Shown here piece by piece: positions 39,911 to 52,136 of a DNA stretch of 64,000 bases. The notes under the pieces are model-generated. The model was not told where the DNA came from. It was given only the letters and a program-made list of their open reading frames with translations, and searched no databases. Origin of the DNA: Pycnococcus provasolii. Taxonomy: Eukaryota > Chlorophyta > Pseudoscourfieldiophyceae > Pseudoscourfieldiales. The stretch covers positions 464,594 through 528,593 of the forward strand of contig CP150578.1 of assembly GCA_049487715.1 (NCBI GenBank). The letters run 5' to 3'. The translations under genes and the position numbers were made by a program. Every line of letters starts with the position of its first letter. Position 1 is the first letter of the stretch.

Positions 39911-40324
39911 ATGAACCTTGCTAGCTGGGCTCGGAATCGGTCATATTACTTCACAATGGGTGATGACATGCCTAAGGGGCCTGGCTCTAACCCCCTTCGT
40001 AACGCACTCGCCGAGATGAGAGTGATGTACAATCCAACGAGGCTTCACAATGAAGCCAAGTACGTCACCGCGAAGAAAGCAAAAGAGGTGTATGGAATCC
40101 AAAAGCATGTTCCAGATAGGTTCAAGACAACAACAGTGATAGAAGACAAGATAAATCTCCTCGTTGGATTCCTGGATGGAGATGGGCATATTTGCTATAT
40201 TAACGTATGTGCACCATCGGCTAGTGCAACGGTGGAACAATGCGAGGGGTTACACACACAGTTGTTCAAGGACATGTTTGAGGTGGCACAATCAATTCCT
40301 GGAATTTGTGCTACAACATCTTGA
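39911..40324 (+). CDS. Unknown 137-residue protein, possible LAGLIDADG fragment or mobile-element ORF
   Basis: The ORF begins MNLASWARNRSYYFTMGDDM and has lower GC than all neighbours. Two motifs stand out. YVTAKKAKEVYGIQKHVPDR looks like a small MerR/IS607-type helix-turn-helix lead-in. DKINLLVGFLDGDGHI resembles the first LAGLIDADG helix (L-x-G-F-x-D-G-D-G) of homing endonucleases. Downstream sequence stops after about 50 residues, so a second motif is missing and the protein would be truncated. It could be an old homing-endonuclease or viral/transposon fragment, or an unrelated orphan gene. Confidence 0.4.
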   Translation: MNLASWARNRSYYFTMGDDMPKGPGSNPLRNALAEMRVMYNPTRLHNEAKYVTAKKAKEVYGIQKHVPDRFKTTTVIEDKINLLVGFLDGDGHICYINVCAPSASATVEQCEGLHTQLFKDMFEVAQSIPGICATTS

Positions 40325-40405
40325 CCAGGGCCTCCCTCATCATGCTTATCTCATAACATGTACGGGGTGTCCGGTGTCACCATGAGGTACGCGTGCTCGC
40401 CTTCG

Positions 40406-40475
40406 TCCTCCTCCTCCTCCTCCTCCTCCTCCTCCTCCTCCTCCTCCTCCTCCTCCTCCTCCTCCTCCTCCTCCT
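40406..40475. repeat. (TCC)n microsatellite
   Basis: About 23 TCC units upstream of the small spliced gene at 40634. Read on the minus strand it gives poly-Glu ORFs, which are artefacts. Confidence 0.95.
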
Positions 40476-40633
40476 GTGTAAAGGCCTTAGAGTTGTAACG
40501 AGAACCCTCTCTGCGCCCCTGGTGTGGTCCTTCCCCCCCAGGGGTCCTTCCCCCTCTTCCTCCCCGTCCCGTTCCCGGCGCCATCCCCCTCTCTCCAACT
40601 CCTCCTCCTCCGCTCGCATTCTACTCGCTTCCG

Positions 40634-41136
40634 ATGGGCTTCTTCACCAAGCTATGCAACGCCGTCACGGGAAAGGTACGCGCGACGTCCCACGTCTGTC
40701 TGAGATCACTATATGCTCTTCATGTGATGTTGCCTTTAACCTGTTCTGTTTGGTCATGTGTGTGCTTTGCTTTGCTTTTGGTTTCTAACCACGTTGGTCG
40801 TCTTTTTCCCGTTTTTCCCACCACATCACCTTGTAGGGATGGCGCGACGGAGGCTCTGACGACGGCGGATCTGACGACGACGAGAGACAAACAAATCAAA
40901 CGAAAGGGGGCAGAGGGCGAGGGGCGTCAAGTGCACGAAAGGGTTTCAAGACGAAGAAGGCGGTCAGCACGACGCGAGCGGTGGCTCCCGTGATTGAGCA
41001 CGACACGGCGACGAAGGGCGGCGTGCAGGGCCTTGCTTGGGTAGAACGCGGGTTGGTTGCGGACGACGACGGAGACGTCGCGGAAGAGCACTGGGACGAG
41101 AACGGAAACAGAGTCACGTCCGTAAGGAGGCAGTGA
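40634..41136 (+). CDS. Small acidic protein with one intron, unknown
   Basis: Exons 40634-40675 and 40837-41136 join across a GT-AG intron (GTACGC...TTGTAG, 161 bp), phase 0, giving 113 residues. It starts MGFFTKLCNAVTGKGWRDGG. An acidic and then basic low-complexity middle follows. The end (ATKGGVQGLAWVERGLVADD, then DGDVAEEHWDENG) has the look of a conserved short motif. The intron has a pyrimidine-rich 3' end and both splice sites are canonical, so I trust it as a real gene that simple ORF calling misses. Family not recognised. Confidence 0.6.
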
Positions 41137-41416
41137 GGAGGCACGGCCAGAAACACAAGCTGTGATTTTGCTCATGCAGTAATGGAATGTACTTTTAACC
41201 TGACCAACGGTCGTCCATCCACACCACTCACATTAGCTGATAGATGTTGCCGTATCCACGAAATTCATATCGCAGATGATCACGCCTACACATATTCCGG
41301 AGTGAAATGATGGATGATGGTACCGTTGCGTGTATATATATCTATGCGCTATCGAATTACAAGGAGCTGGCGACTTGCGGTAGTGCTAGCTACAAACCCG
41401 CACGAAATTTAACACC

Positions 41417-42019
41417 TCACTCCAGATCCACCTCGACGATCGCCTCCGCCTCGACGGTGATACCTAGAGGCAGCGCCGCGACGCCAACCGCGGAGCGCGC
41501 AGACTTTCCCGCTGGTCCAAAGACATCAATGAACAGATTGCTCAGCGCGTTCATGACTGCTGGCTGTCGCTCGAAGTCCGGCGTGCACGCGACGTACCCG
41601 TTCACCTTGACAATGCGCTTGACGCGATCAAGTGACCCCAGCTCATTCTTCAGCGTCGCGAGCATGGTCACTCCGACTTCGTACGCCGCTTGCGCCGCCT
41701 GTTCTTCTGAGGCGGAGTCTCCCGCGATGCCCGTCATCAAAGATCCGTCAGGTAGGCGAGGAATTTGCCCGCTTACGTGCGCGAGTGATCCGACGAGCAC
41801 GACGGGATGGTAGACCCCCTGTGGATTCGTCGGCAGACGTCCGTCCAAGACCAGTCCGAGTTCCTGTACTCTCTGCTCGGGCGACGCGCTTCCCGCGTAA
41901 GCACGAAGCACACGTCTCTGTGCGTGCGGGCGTGCTGTGCGAGCAGAGCCCAACAAGCGTGCGTGCGCACCTTTGCTTTGGACAAGGCGCTGGTGGCCAA
42001 GCAGAGACGACGCCGACAT
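41417..42019 (-). CDS. RidA/YjgF-family protein, organelle-targeted
   Basis: 200 residues from ATG 42019. The first 55 residues are basic, Ser/Ala/Arg-rich and look like a transit peptide. The domain starts VQELGLVLDGRLPTNPQGVY, then HVSGQIPRLPDGSLMTGIAG, a block around AYEVGVTMLATLKNELGSLD, VKRIVKVNGYVACTPDFERQ, and ends SARSAVGVAALPLGITVEAE then AIVEV. This is the longer YjgF-like subgroup, with the Arg/Glu-type ending (V-x-x-x-P-x-G-x-x-V-E-x-E). RidA deaminates reactive enamine/imine intermediates of PLP enzymes in plastids or mitochondria (family knowledge). It is divergent to USO1 with a gap of about 300 bp that contains two AACCCCTAA-type motifs. Confidence 0.85.
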   Translation of the reverse strand: MSASSLLGHQRLVQSKGAHARLLGSARTARPHAQRRVLRAYAGSASPEQRVQELGLVLDGRLPTNPQGVYHPVVLVGSLAHVSGQIPRLPDGSLMTGIAGDSASEEQAAQAAYEVGVTMLATLKNELGSLDRVKRIVKVNGYVACTPDFERQPAVMNALSNLFIDVFGPAGKSARSAVGVAALPLGITVEAEAIVEVDLE

Positions 42020-42326
42020 GACCGGAAAACGGAAAACGAAGACAGAGACCTTAAAAGATAAGGCGAGGTCAACTGGTCCGCACAGGAGGGGACGCCCAAC
42101 CCCTAACCGGCTGCCCGGCGGTTCCCCAATTAGGGGTTTCATCTCCCCTTGGTACCCGTTATGTCAGGCTCCCCGTTTCCCGCCCCTGGCCCTTCCCCTT
42201 CCCCTTCCCCTCCACTCCAAACGTCCCAGGGCGCGTCGTCACTGTGGCGCGCCATTGACCACTGCCTCGCGTCGGCGATAATATAATAGAATATAAGATA
42301 ATATACGATACGAAGCGAAAGCAAGC

Positions 42327-43212
42327 ATGAACTCCCTGCTCACCACCTTGGGCGACGTCTCGTCAAAGATCCTCATGGGCGCGGGCGCGGACGACGACGA
42401 CGACGACGGGGGGGCGGAGGCGCTGCTCGAGCGCGTCGCGAACAGCGTGCTTGCCGAGGACAGAAGGAGCGCGCTTTCGGAACTCAGGGATGTCGTCGCG
42501 GAACGCGTCGCCGCGCAGATTGCCGTCGGATCCATAGGATATCCTACGCTGCTTACGGTGCTGCGCGACGAGTCGGAGGACCTCGACATGGTGCGCTCTG
42601 CACTCGAGGTGCTCGTCGCGACGCTCGGGGGAGGACCTGGCAGTGGAGCCGGCGGCGGCGGGGGCGGCGGTGAACAGAACCTCGAGGGCGAGCACGAAGG
42701 ATCTCCCGCTGAGCAGAGCAGAAGAGGTTCCGCTGTGCCGCAAACGGCGTCCGTGAACGCGGAAATGTTCACACGTGAGCTCGGAAGCGTCAGCCTTCTG
42801 CTGCGAACGCTCGAGGAGGAGGACTTCTACGTGCGATACCACACGCTGCAAACGCTCAACGCGCTCGTTCCCACATCCGCCGCGAGACTGCAGGAGAGCA
42901 TCATGACACACCCTGTTGGTATGGGAAGGCTCGTGGACATGCTGCTCGAACGCGAGGTGATCAGGAACGAGGCGCTTCTGCTGCTCACGGGACTAAGCCG
43001 TGTGAGCGAGGAGGCTCAGAAGATCCTTGTGTTCGAGGGAACCCTCGAGCGGCTGTTCAACATCGCAAGGGAGGAGGGTGCCGCTGAAGGTGGCGTGGTT
43101 GTGCAAGACTGCCTCGAGCTGCTTTGCAACCTTCTGCGCGAATCCGCGCCGAACCAGATGTTCTTCCGCGAAAGCGGCTTTGCTCCGCAGCTCGTGTCGC
43201 TGCTCAACGTGT

Positions 43213-43245
<33 letters not shown>

Positions 43246-45608
43246 GTGGCGGCCTGGCGTCGTCGACCGCCGCGTCAATGGCGCCGGCGCCTGTGCCAAG
43301 CGACGGTGCAGCGGATGGCTCGCCGGACGCCTCGGCCAAAGGCGCGAGTACGGCGTCTGATAGCAGCAGGCACATTTTACCTTCTTCTCATCAGCCAGCT
43401 GCCATTGCCGCCAATGCCCAGCGCGATTCCATTCTTCTCGTCGCACTCGAGGCATTTGCTCTTCTTGTGCAAGCTCCACCATTCGCACCAAACGCCAGCG
43501 GCCAGGCTCTGAAAAAAGAGTGCGCGTGCAACCAGCCAGCGCTCGTGAAGGCTGGCGCGCTCGAGGTTGTCGCGAACCTCGCCGTTGGCCGCAATTCCGG
43601 CGCATTCCTCGCAGCGGTGCGCGCGGCAGCGCTCTCGTGTCTGTCGCTTCTCGTGCGTGAATGCCGCGTGGCACAGGATCGTTTGGGCAATCTGGAGATT
43701 GGTGATGTAGCGGCGACGTCAGGTGCGACGGATATGGATGGCGTGTTCGGCGCAGCTGAGGTGGCAGCCCTCAACAGTTACCTTGGCGGTGGGAGCCATC
43801 AATCGCCGAGCGCGGGCGCGGGAAAGCCGGCACTCTACCTCGTGCTGCAGCGATCGCTTTTCGCTCCCGCGCGCACAGAGCGAGCGGCGGCTTCGGGAGT
43901 GATACGAAGCTACTGTGATGACAACGAGGAGGGGCAGACTCTTCTCGTGACCACTCTCACCCCCGTCGCTGCGGACGACGTCGGCTCGGAGTCGGAAACG
44001 TTTGGTACTCTACTCGCCAGCAGTCTTGCTTCGGGCGACCTGCGCCAAGGCCACCGCGCATGCGCGGTTCTTAGCTTTCTGCTCGCAAATAACGATATCA
44101 CGAAGGAAAAGATGCTTCGAACGCCTATCGACTTAACCGCGGATGTTGCCGAAGATGCACATTTGCTCCCTCGCGTCGTGAAGAGTCTGAGGCGTGCACT
44201 AGGGGACGGCGCGAAGGCAGCGGACACGTCGATCGGAAGGGACGCGGCGGCTGTGCAGGTTTCCCTCCTGCGTTTGCTTTATGTTTGGATGGACGGGTGC
44301 CCCGCGGCGGTGAGCGCCTTCCTTGCAAGTCCGGGGCACTTGCCGCTGCTCGCGGACGTGATTGCCGGCAGGGACACGCGAGTTGGTCCCGAAAGCGCCG
44401 TCCATGTCAAGGGTCTCGCTGCCGCCGTCGCTGGATGCTGCGTCGTGTTCAACGCGTCGAGAACGAAGGGAGCGAGCGGTGGCGACGCTGCGTTTCGTGC
44501 GGACGCATCCACGGTATTGGATGTCATCAGCACGCGCGTTGGAGTGAGCGAATTCTTTGCCGTCATGGAATCTCTCCTCAAAGTCGCAAAAACGAATGTC
44601 CACAATGCGAATATGCGTAGAACTCCCATGCCGCATCGTCGAAGTGCCGCCGCTGCACCCCCAACCTTGTCGGATGTCGACGACGGTGATGTCGACGCGA
44701 ACAGCATCGAGACGGCGATCACTTACGAACGCAGCTTCGTGGAAAGCCTGCAGACGTTCGAGTCAGCTTGCCGCCAGGCGGTTGTGGACGTGTACGCTCG
44801 ACCTGCGAGTACAATCACAGACGCGGGAGGCGATGCGGCTGCAGGCATTTCAGACCTTTCCGCAGCTCAGGCTTTCATTCGGAGACAGGCGAGCGACCTG
44901 AACGAGCTTCGCCTTCGCAATGCGAGTTTGGCAGAACAGCTCAGCCGCAACCACACAACATCGTCGGGACCATCCTCATCGTCAATGCTAGCTGGCACGA
45001 ACGGCTTGGAAGGCGGCGATGGCGGCGATGCGACGCCGGCTGGTGGAGAGACGAGCGCCCTTGTCGCGGCTGCTGAGAGACGTGCGAGCGAGCTTTCTAG
45101 CCAACTTTCCGAAGCAAAAGCCCAGGCAGCATCCTCCGCGGCATTATCCGAGTCTACGAATGAGCGTGCCGCGGCGGCGGAGGCTGCGCTTGCCAAGGCG
45201 GAGGCGCGTGCGGCGAAGGCCGAGGCGGATTTGCAGGACCTCGCGGGAGCCTACAATGCGCTGGAGCAGGCATCCTTCGAAAGGGAGGCGGCTGCGCGAT
45301 CGGAACGTTCGTCGTCAACTGCCGCGCCGCCCTCCGGTGGCAAGTGGTACGACGAGGGTCAGCTCGATGTACAAATTGCCACGGCAAAGGAGGAGGCTGC
45401 GAATGCCGCGCGTGCCGAGGCGGAGGAGGAGATGGGTGACCTTCTCGTCTGCCTTGGTCAGGAGGAGGCAAAGGTGGAACGCCTACGCGAGGCTCTTGCC
45501 GAGCGTGGCATGACTGAGGAGCAAGTCGACGAAATGCTCTGCGACATTGGCGCAGACGAGGAAGAGGAGGACGATGAGGAGGACGATGAGGAGGAGGAAG
45601 AGTCCTGA
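42327..45608 (+). CDS. USO1: p115/USO1 golgin vesicle-tethering factor
   Basis: 1093 residues. The N-terminal armadillo-like head is clear: ANSVLAEDRRSALSELRDVV, LRDESEDLDMVRSALEVLVA, EEEDFYVRYHTLQTLNALVP, EVIRNEALLLLTGLSRVSEE, then AQKILVFEGTLERLFNIARE and NQMFFRESGFAPQLVSLLNV. This is the p115/Uso1 head (also plant GC6/MAG4). The C-terminal third (about 850-1075) is a heptad coiled coil and the tail is acidic (DEEDDEEEEES), as in p115, where it binds giantin/GM130. Function: tethering of COPII/COPI vesicles at the Golgi (family knowledge). Gly- and Ser/Ala-rich inserts interrupt the head (about 90-115 and 300-335). Confidence 0.9.
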
Positions 45609-45700
45609 AAGAGGCTAGGAAAAAGTTTAAAAAAATAGTAAGAAAGAGTTTTATCAGTATGTCACAAGAAAACAATTTTCACATCAACAAATGTCGTGGC

Positions 45701-48700
45701 TTAGACATTAAGCCACGACGGCTGGAATTTTGCTGGACCGGAGCATCGTGCACGTAGAGCATCAAGGCACTTAGTATTTCCCAGATGTTGCAAGGCACAT
45801 TGCAGCGCAGTCATGCACTGTCGAATCCGTGCTGCGGTCGATCCACCAACCGCGAGCAACGAGGAGAGCAGCGATGCGCTTGAGTCTACGAAAGCATCCA
45901 AAGGCACCATGTCGCCGGTCGTGGCACTATGCTCGGCTGCCGAGCCGGGACGTGCCGTGCCGTTCACAGTAACGGCATCAATCTCACCAATTTCCAGAAG
46001 ATGTCTCACAAGCTGTTCGCGCTTCACCACAGTCTCTGGAGGTCGAGAAGCGCCCTGTAGCCATCCCGCACCGGCGGAGCGTGCTCCACCCACGGATTTT
46101 GCGGCTGCGCGAAGGAGAACACCAAGTGCTGCTCCGACTGCCGCCGCAAGGAAGGCGCGATGCGCTTCGCGCGTGACCCCTTGGAGTTTTGGCACATCTT
46201 GGCTGCGAGCACCTTCCCAGACGCGTCGTGCTGAGGCGACAATCGAATTTGCCGTCTCAAGTACCGCATATCCTACCATGCGCCCTTTGGCATCGATGTC
46301 TCCACGTTTTGCCAAACGGAGCAGATCCGTGGCACCGTGATGCAGGGGAAGAATGAGCGGCGCGTAAATCACGTCGCGCCACGCCACATCAATCGCTCGA
46401 AGTGCGTCGTCGTCGGCTTTCAGCGTCAGTGCTCCCCGCGACGCCATCACAAGATGCCTCGTATCGCAAGGGTTTTGATTCCAGCATGATGCCATCGCAC
46501 GCCCCACGGACTGGAGCAGGAAATCAGCCGGTGCACCTGGCTCAAAGGGCCAGCGCGCAGACGAGTGCAAAGCCTGTTTCCACGTATCAGACGCGCCGCT
46601 ACAAGCCGCGACAAGCGCATCCACAGCCGACGCGCCCTTCTGTCGTTCATCGGCATCCTCACTCATGAGCGTCGTCGCACATGCACGGAGGGCGCTCACG
46701 AGCGAGGTTACATCGAGCGCGCCGCCGCTGCCTTCACGTGCGGCCCGCACACACGCTGCGAGCACACCCTCGCCGATAAGTGCTTGTGCAGATTCAGCGC
46801 ACAGAGTCGCGGCAACACGACGGCAAATCGGTCCGTGTCCCAAAGAATCGCTATTCAGACGATCGACAAGATCCGCAAGGCGACCCCGAGCACGGACATC
46901 GTCGCCGTTACCGCGTGATCCGAGAAGCGGCCGAGCAGCCTCGAGCACACCCTCACGTGCGGCATCGACAAGCGCTTTGTCCTGTTCTGCCTGGGTCTCG
47001 TCACCATCGGGTAAGACAATATGACCCAGCACTGCAACCGCATCGTCTAGGCTGCAATTCAGCGTACGCAACGCATGCGCGAGTGCGCGAAGGTACACCA
47101 CATACGCTGACACTCCGCTCCCTCTTTGGGTGAACAGCTTTTCACACAGGCGGCGCAGGGATACATTCCGCTGGCTCGGAATTCGATTGGCGATGAGAAG
47201 CAAAAGCGCACACCAGTGCCTGAATTCCGCCGTAGGCGGTGTGGTGGCATCCCTGCCAACTATGGTTGGGGCGTTAGGCAAGTCGACAAGCAAGCGCGCG
47301 GCGGCACGCTTCGCACCACTACCCTCAAATCGCTTGCCGATAATCTGAAAGACAACGAAGCAGTGGCTTGGCATGCCATCTTCTTCATTGTTCTGCGGAG
47401 GGTTGGTATCTCTCACGAGCATGCCTCCCTCATCGCCTCCCTCGCGATTCAATCTTGACGTTGGCGCATTGCCGTTGACGATGTGGCAGCAGGAACACGG
47501 ACGGCGCCACCCTCCATTGGCAGAAACCTTCACTGAATCCTGCATTTGCTTCCAAAGCAGAGCTGCGATGTCGTCACTTCCGCCGAGCTCGTCGCTCAGA
47601 ATATGCACACGGCTGAGAACCTCACGCGTGAACCAGAAGCGCTTTTGCCAAGGATTGAATACCTTGCTTGCGTCGCCCGGTGGTGAATCGAGCGCAGACG
47701 GCAATGGTGGGGCGTATTTGAGCAGTCGCTCAACCGCTCTCCATCCGCCCTCCACGCCTGCCCTTTGAGCACTCGCACGCACACGTGCCGCGTCTTCGTT
47801 CGCGCCAACGCGCGTCCCTTGCACGTCCTCCTCATCTGACTGTGCCTCTTGATCCTGTTTGATCAAAGCTAGCGTGAGCACACGCCAAATCGTTACCACA
47901 GCTGCCCACTCGAACTCGGCAATGATCTCAGGGGACCATGTATTCATTTCGCCAAGTCTACGCCGGCGTGCTTCCAGCGTGCATTCGAGAGATCGCCAGA
48001 CAGGCTCCACTTCGCCGCGATTCTCAAGAAGCAATTTTTCGACGCTGCTCATCCAGACCGTCGCGTGCGGCGGAACGACGGAAACGCTGCCATTCGTCTT
48101 AGTCATCTCATCCTCAAGGCTTGCCAGCAGAAGCTGGAGGAGGGTAAATGGTGTGGATGTGGCGATGAACGCCGAATTGTCATCCTGCAGCGATGTCGAC
48201 GCTGCTGCTTGAATAGCGTCACCCCAGCTATCAGCCACCGCTGGCCAGATACCGACACTTGGTAGTCCATCCTGTGTGACGTTCTTGTCAAGAGATCCTA
48301 TGCCATCGCCACTCGAACGCGTCTCGATCGCCCGACGCAGCTCTCCAAGCATTGCGATGCCTTTCACGCTGACATGCAACGAAATAAACCGCGGCCCTCC
48401 CTCAGCACGGCTTCTCCACGCACTCTTTTTCTTTCGCGCAGGTGCAGCCGCGAGCGCTTCTCGCACGTCCATCTGTCTTTTGTTTTTCATCCTGCTTGCC
48501 CCTGCACGTTTAGGCGGCGACAAATCAGGCATCACAAAGTCGCCATTATCGTCGTCGTCGCAAGCCTCAAACTGATCCATGTCCACAGGCATGTCTTGGT
48601 ACACATAGTCGTCGTCGCCATTGCCTAGATCAATCACCTGAACGTGGTTCTGCTGAATGGCAGCCAAGGGTTTTCGAGCCGCTAACGCATTAGGCGCACG

Positions 48701-49229
48701 CTCGCCCAGCTCGAACCAAGGTGCCTTCTTCGACGACGTGCTCTTTCCGTCACGTCGACGTGCTTTTGTCGCAGGTACATCCGTTGCCGGGCTTAGTCGC
48801 ACCCTTCGTGTTGATGGCGGCGACTGTCGCTTGCGCGTTGGTGCCGCGCCGAAGGCGTCAAAGCGACCCAAATCTGGTGAAGAAGCTTTCGGCTTGGCGT
48901 GGTCGCTGGGATCAAAAAGATTGCCACCGCCGTCGCTATCATCATATTCATCGTCATCACCTTCCAGCATCATGCGTTGACGCTCTGCCAAGTTGCCGTC
49001 GAGATTGAGGGCAGAGGATGTGCCTCCACGTTTCCTCTTCGCAGGCAAGTTGTTTAGGCCATAGAGCGGATCCTTATGGTTGCGCGTTCGATCCTGTGAC
49101 CCGTCAGAATGATAGTCCTTGCGTACAACACGCTCGCTTACCACGAATTCGTTCTCGCCGGCTTCCATGTACTCCTGCTCGTCCATAGCGCGACCGATCC
49201 TGTCGCCGCCACCAACGTCGCAGTCATCA

Positions 49230-49263
<34 letters not shown>

Positions 49264-49638
49264 AATCATCATTGTCGTATTCGCCGCTGTCGCTGCCATC
49301 ATTCCAAGCCGTGCCAGGTACCGGCACTTTCCTTAAATTCTTTCTCAGCTCAGCAAAGCGAGGGCCACGCGGCCGTTCCATGCTCGCGTCGCTGTGCTCA
49401 CTTACATCGCCTTCGTCTGCCAAGAACTGAACGTCGTCACTGTTCGCCTCCGAATCACTCTCCTTTTCCTTGCATCCACCACCCTTAGCTGCAGAATCCA
49501 CAAACTTATTGCGCTTTTCGGTGTGTGCAGATGCGCCTCCCTTGCCAGCAGCTGGCTCGTCTACTGCAAGCTTCGTCGCCTTGTTTGCTGTAGCTTTTCG
49601 CAACTTGCGCACGGGCGCGATTGTTCGCAGAGGAATGC

Positions 49639-49669
<31 letters not shown>

Positions 49670-51925
49670 TGACACCGGCGACGTTGCAGCAACAGGCGCA
49701 GCCAATGGCAAAGTGCTTGGTAAGAGAATGCCATCCTCTTGAGAGTCGTCAATACGCCCACGCGGGCGGTATGAGCGCCGACGCACCAATGGTTGCGAAT
49801 CGTCTGCAGCTGGCTGCGAGTCGTCGTCAATCAAGGAAATTGTATGATGTGACCGCCGACGTGCACATGGCTGCGAAGGACCTTCGTTCTCGTCGTCGCC
49901 GTCATTTCTGCAATCGTCCTCATCATCGCCGTCCATCATGACGACGTCCTGATGAAATTCTTCACTGCCGCCCGATACACGTTTCGCGTTTTGACGAATC
50001 ACAGCTAATGGAATGTCGTCGTCGTCATCGTCGTCGTCGTCGTCGTCGTGAGCGTCGTCAGCGTCAGCGTAAGCATCATCGCCATTTCCGCGCGATGATG
50101 CTAGATATGTAGTAGCAGCCTGTACACGAATTCTCTTGAGCTGGCCTCCACCGTCATCAGCGGTAGTTGTGGCGGCTCCCGTTGAAAGGGCTCGTTCGCG
50201 TCGTTGTTGTGCCTCGATTTCAGCTTTAGTGCGAAGTTTGTCAGCATTCACCGGATGAATGTGAAGTCTCCTGTCCCAGGAAAACATCTGCAGTCGCTCC
50301 AGCTCTGATCGTTTACGCGGCTGCTTACGGTGCGGACGAGTTTCATTCGACTCTCGAGGCATTGCGCCTCCATCCACGACCGCGTCGACGATCTCGTCAA
50401 TCACCCCATCTGATAGCTTTGCGTCCAAGTTGGTGCATGCAAGCGGTGGGCTGGACGCGTGCGGCGATGGTGATGGCGCAGCCGGTGCTGGCGCTGCGGC
50501 GGGAGACACGACGAAGTCGTCGTGACGTGCAGGCGACGGCAGCGGCTTCGGTTCCTCAGGAAGCTGCATCTGCGTCGGTTCGAACGCGTGCGGCGATGGT
50601 GATGGTGCAGCCGGTGCTGGTGCTGCGGCGGGAGACCCGACGAAGTCGTCGTGACGTGCAGGCGACGGCAGCGGCTTCGGTTCCTCAAGAAGCTGCATCT
50701 GCGTCGGTTCGGACGCGTGCGGCGATGGTGCTGGTGCAGCGGGTGCTGGTGCTGCGGCGGGAGACACGACGAAGTCGTCGTGACGTGCAGGCGACGGCAG
50801 CGGCTTCGGTTCCTCAGGAAGCTGCATCTGCGTCGGTTCGGACGCGTGCGGCGATGGTGCTGGTGCAGCCGGTGCTGGTGCTGCGGCGGGAGACGCGACG
50901 AAGTCGTCGTGACGTGCAGGCGACGGCAGCGGCTTCGGTTCCTCAGGAAGCTGCATCTGCGTCGGTTCGGACGCGTGCGGCGATGGTGATGGTGCAGCCG
51001 GTGCTGGTGCTGCGGCGGGAGACACGACGAAGTCGTCGTGACGTGCAGGCGACGGCAGCGGCTTCAGTTCCTCAGGAAGCTGCACCTGCGTCGGTTCGGA
51101 CGCGTGCGGCAATGGTGCTGGTGCAGCCGGTGCTGGTGCTGCGGCGGGAGACCCGACGAAGTCGTCGTGACGTGCAGGCGACGGCAGCGGCTTCAGTTCC
51201 TCAGGAAGCTGCACCTGCGTCGGTTCGGACGCGTGCGGCGATGGTGCTGGTGCAGCCGGTGCTGGTGCTGCGGCGGGAGACACGACGAAGTCGTCGTGAC
51301 GTGCAGGCGACGGCAGCGGCTTCGGTTCCTCAGGAAGCTGCACCTGCGTCGGTTCGGACGCGTGCGGCGATGGTGATGGTGCAGCCGGTGCTGGTGCTGC
51401 GGCGGGAGACGCGACGAAGTCGTCGTGACGTGCAGGCGACGGCAGCGGCTTCAGTTCCTCAGGAAGCTGCATCTGCGTCGGTTCGGACGCGTGCGGCGAT
51501 GGTGATGGTGCAGCCGGTGCTGGTGCTGCGGCGGGAGACACGACGAAGTCGTCGTGACGTGCAGGCGACGGCAGCGGCTTCGGTTCCTCAGGAAGCTGCA
51601 TCTGCGTCGGTTCGGACGCGTGCGGCGATGGTGATGATACAGCCGGTGCTGGTGCTGCGGCGGGAGACACGACGAAGTCGTCGTGACGTGCAGGCGACGG
51701 CAGCGGCTTCGGTTCCTCAGGAAGCTGCACCTGCGTCGGTTCGGACGCGTGCGGCGATGGTGATGGCGCAGCCGGTGCTCCTAACAAAGGCGCAAGCGTG
51801 CAAATAGCTGGTGGGCACGTTGCACTGCCCACAGTTCTCCTCCTCTGCCTTGCGCGCGAGAATCCCTGCTCGCCGCCGTTGTCTTCGTCCGAGGAGGAGT
51901 GCGCGGAGTCTGACGAGCGCGCCAT
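45701..51925 (-). CDS. Very large acidic protein with ten 43-residue repeats; nuclear-type, family uncertain
   Basis: 2074 residues with a single ORF. The N-terminal 490 residues hold about ten 43-residue repeats (HASEPTQMQLPEEPKPLPS, then ARHDDFVVSPAAAPAPAAP). The middle (500-1150) is acidic with Asp runs, basic patches, IDDSQ repeats and SUMO-interacting-like motifs (ISLIDDDSQ, VIDLGNGDDD). The C-terminal 850 residues are helical, with segments such as WQKRFWFTREVLSRVHILSD and FRHWCALLLLIANRIPSQRN that are loosely like the Mus7/MMS22 replication-repair family; this is only a tentative similarity. It may be a chromatin or repair scaffold. Confidence 0.5.
50451..51774 (-). repeat. Tandem 129-bp repeat, about ten copies, within the coding region
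   Basis: The 129-bp unit encodes 43 residues and recurs about ten times with a partial eleventh. Copies differ at few sites (T-Q-M/V, L-P-E-E-P/L-K, V-V/G/A-S-P). Because the unit length is divisible by 3, all frames stay open, including a 481-residue frame on the opposite strand that I treat as a shadow. Confidence 0.97.
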
Positions 51926-52136
51926 CGCACGCCAGCGGGCGACGTGCTAAGTTGTTGTTGTTGTGCGCGTGCTGAGGAGGTTGTAGTGCGCAGCAGGCAG
52001 CAGGGGGGAGGGGAAAGCCAGCTGGTTTAAAATCGGGAATTTGGCGGGCTCTCTTTACTCGGGGTTAGGGAAATCAAAACCCCAGTTACCCACCCCTGAC
52101 TCTCCCTCATCGTCTTCGGAGGCATGTTCCGGGTCC

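Noticed and set aside
50362-51807. 481-residue plus-strand frame over the tandem repeat
   Set aside because: The 129-bp repeat length keeps all frames open; the minus-strand frame continues into a long non-repetitive protein, so this one is a shadow.
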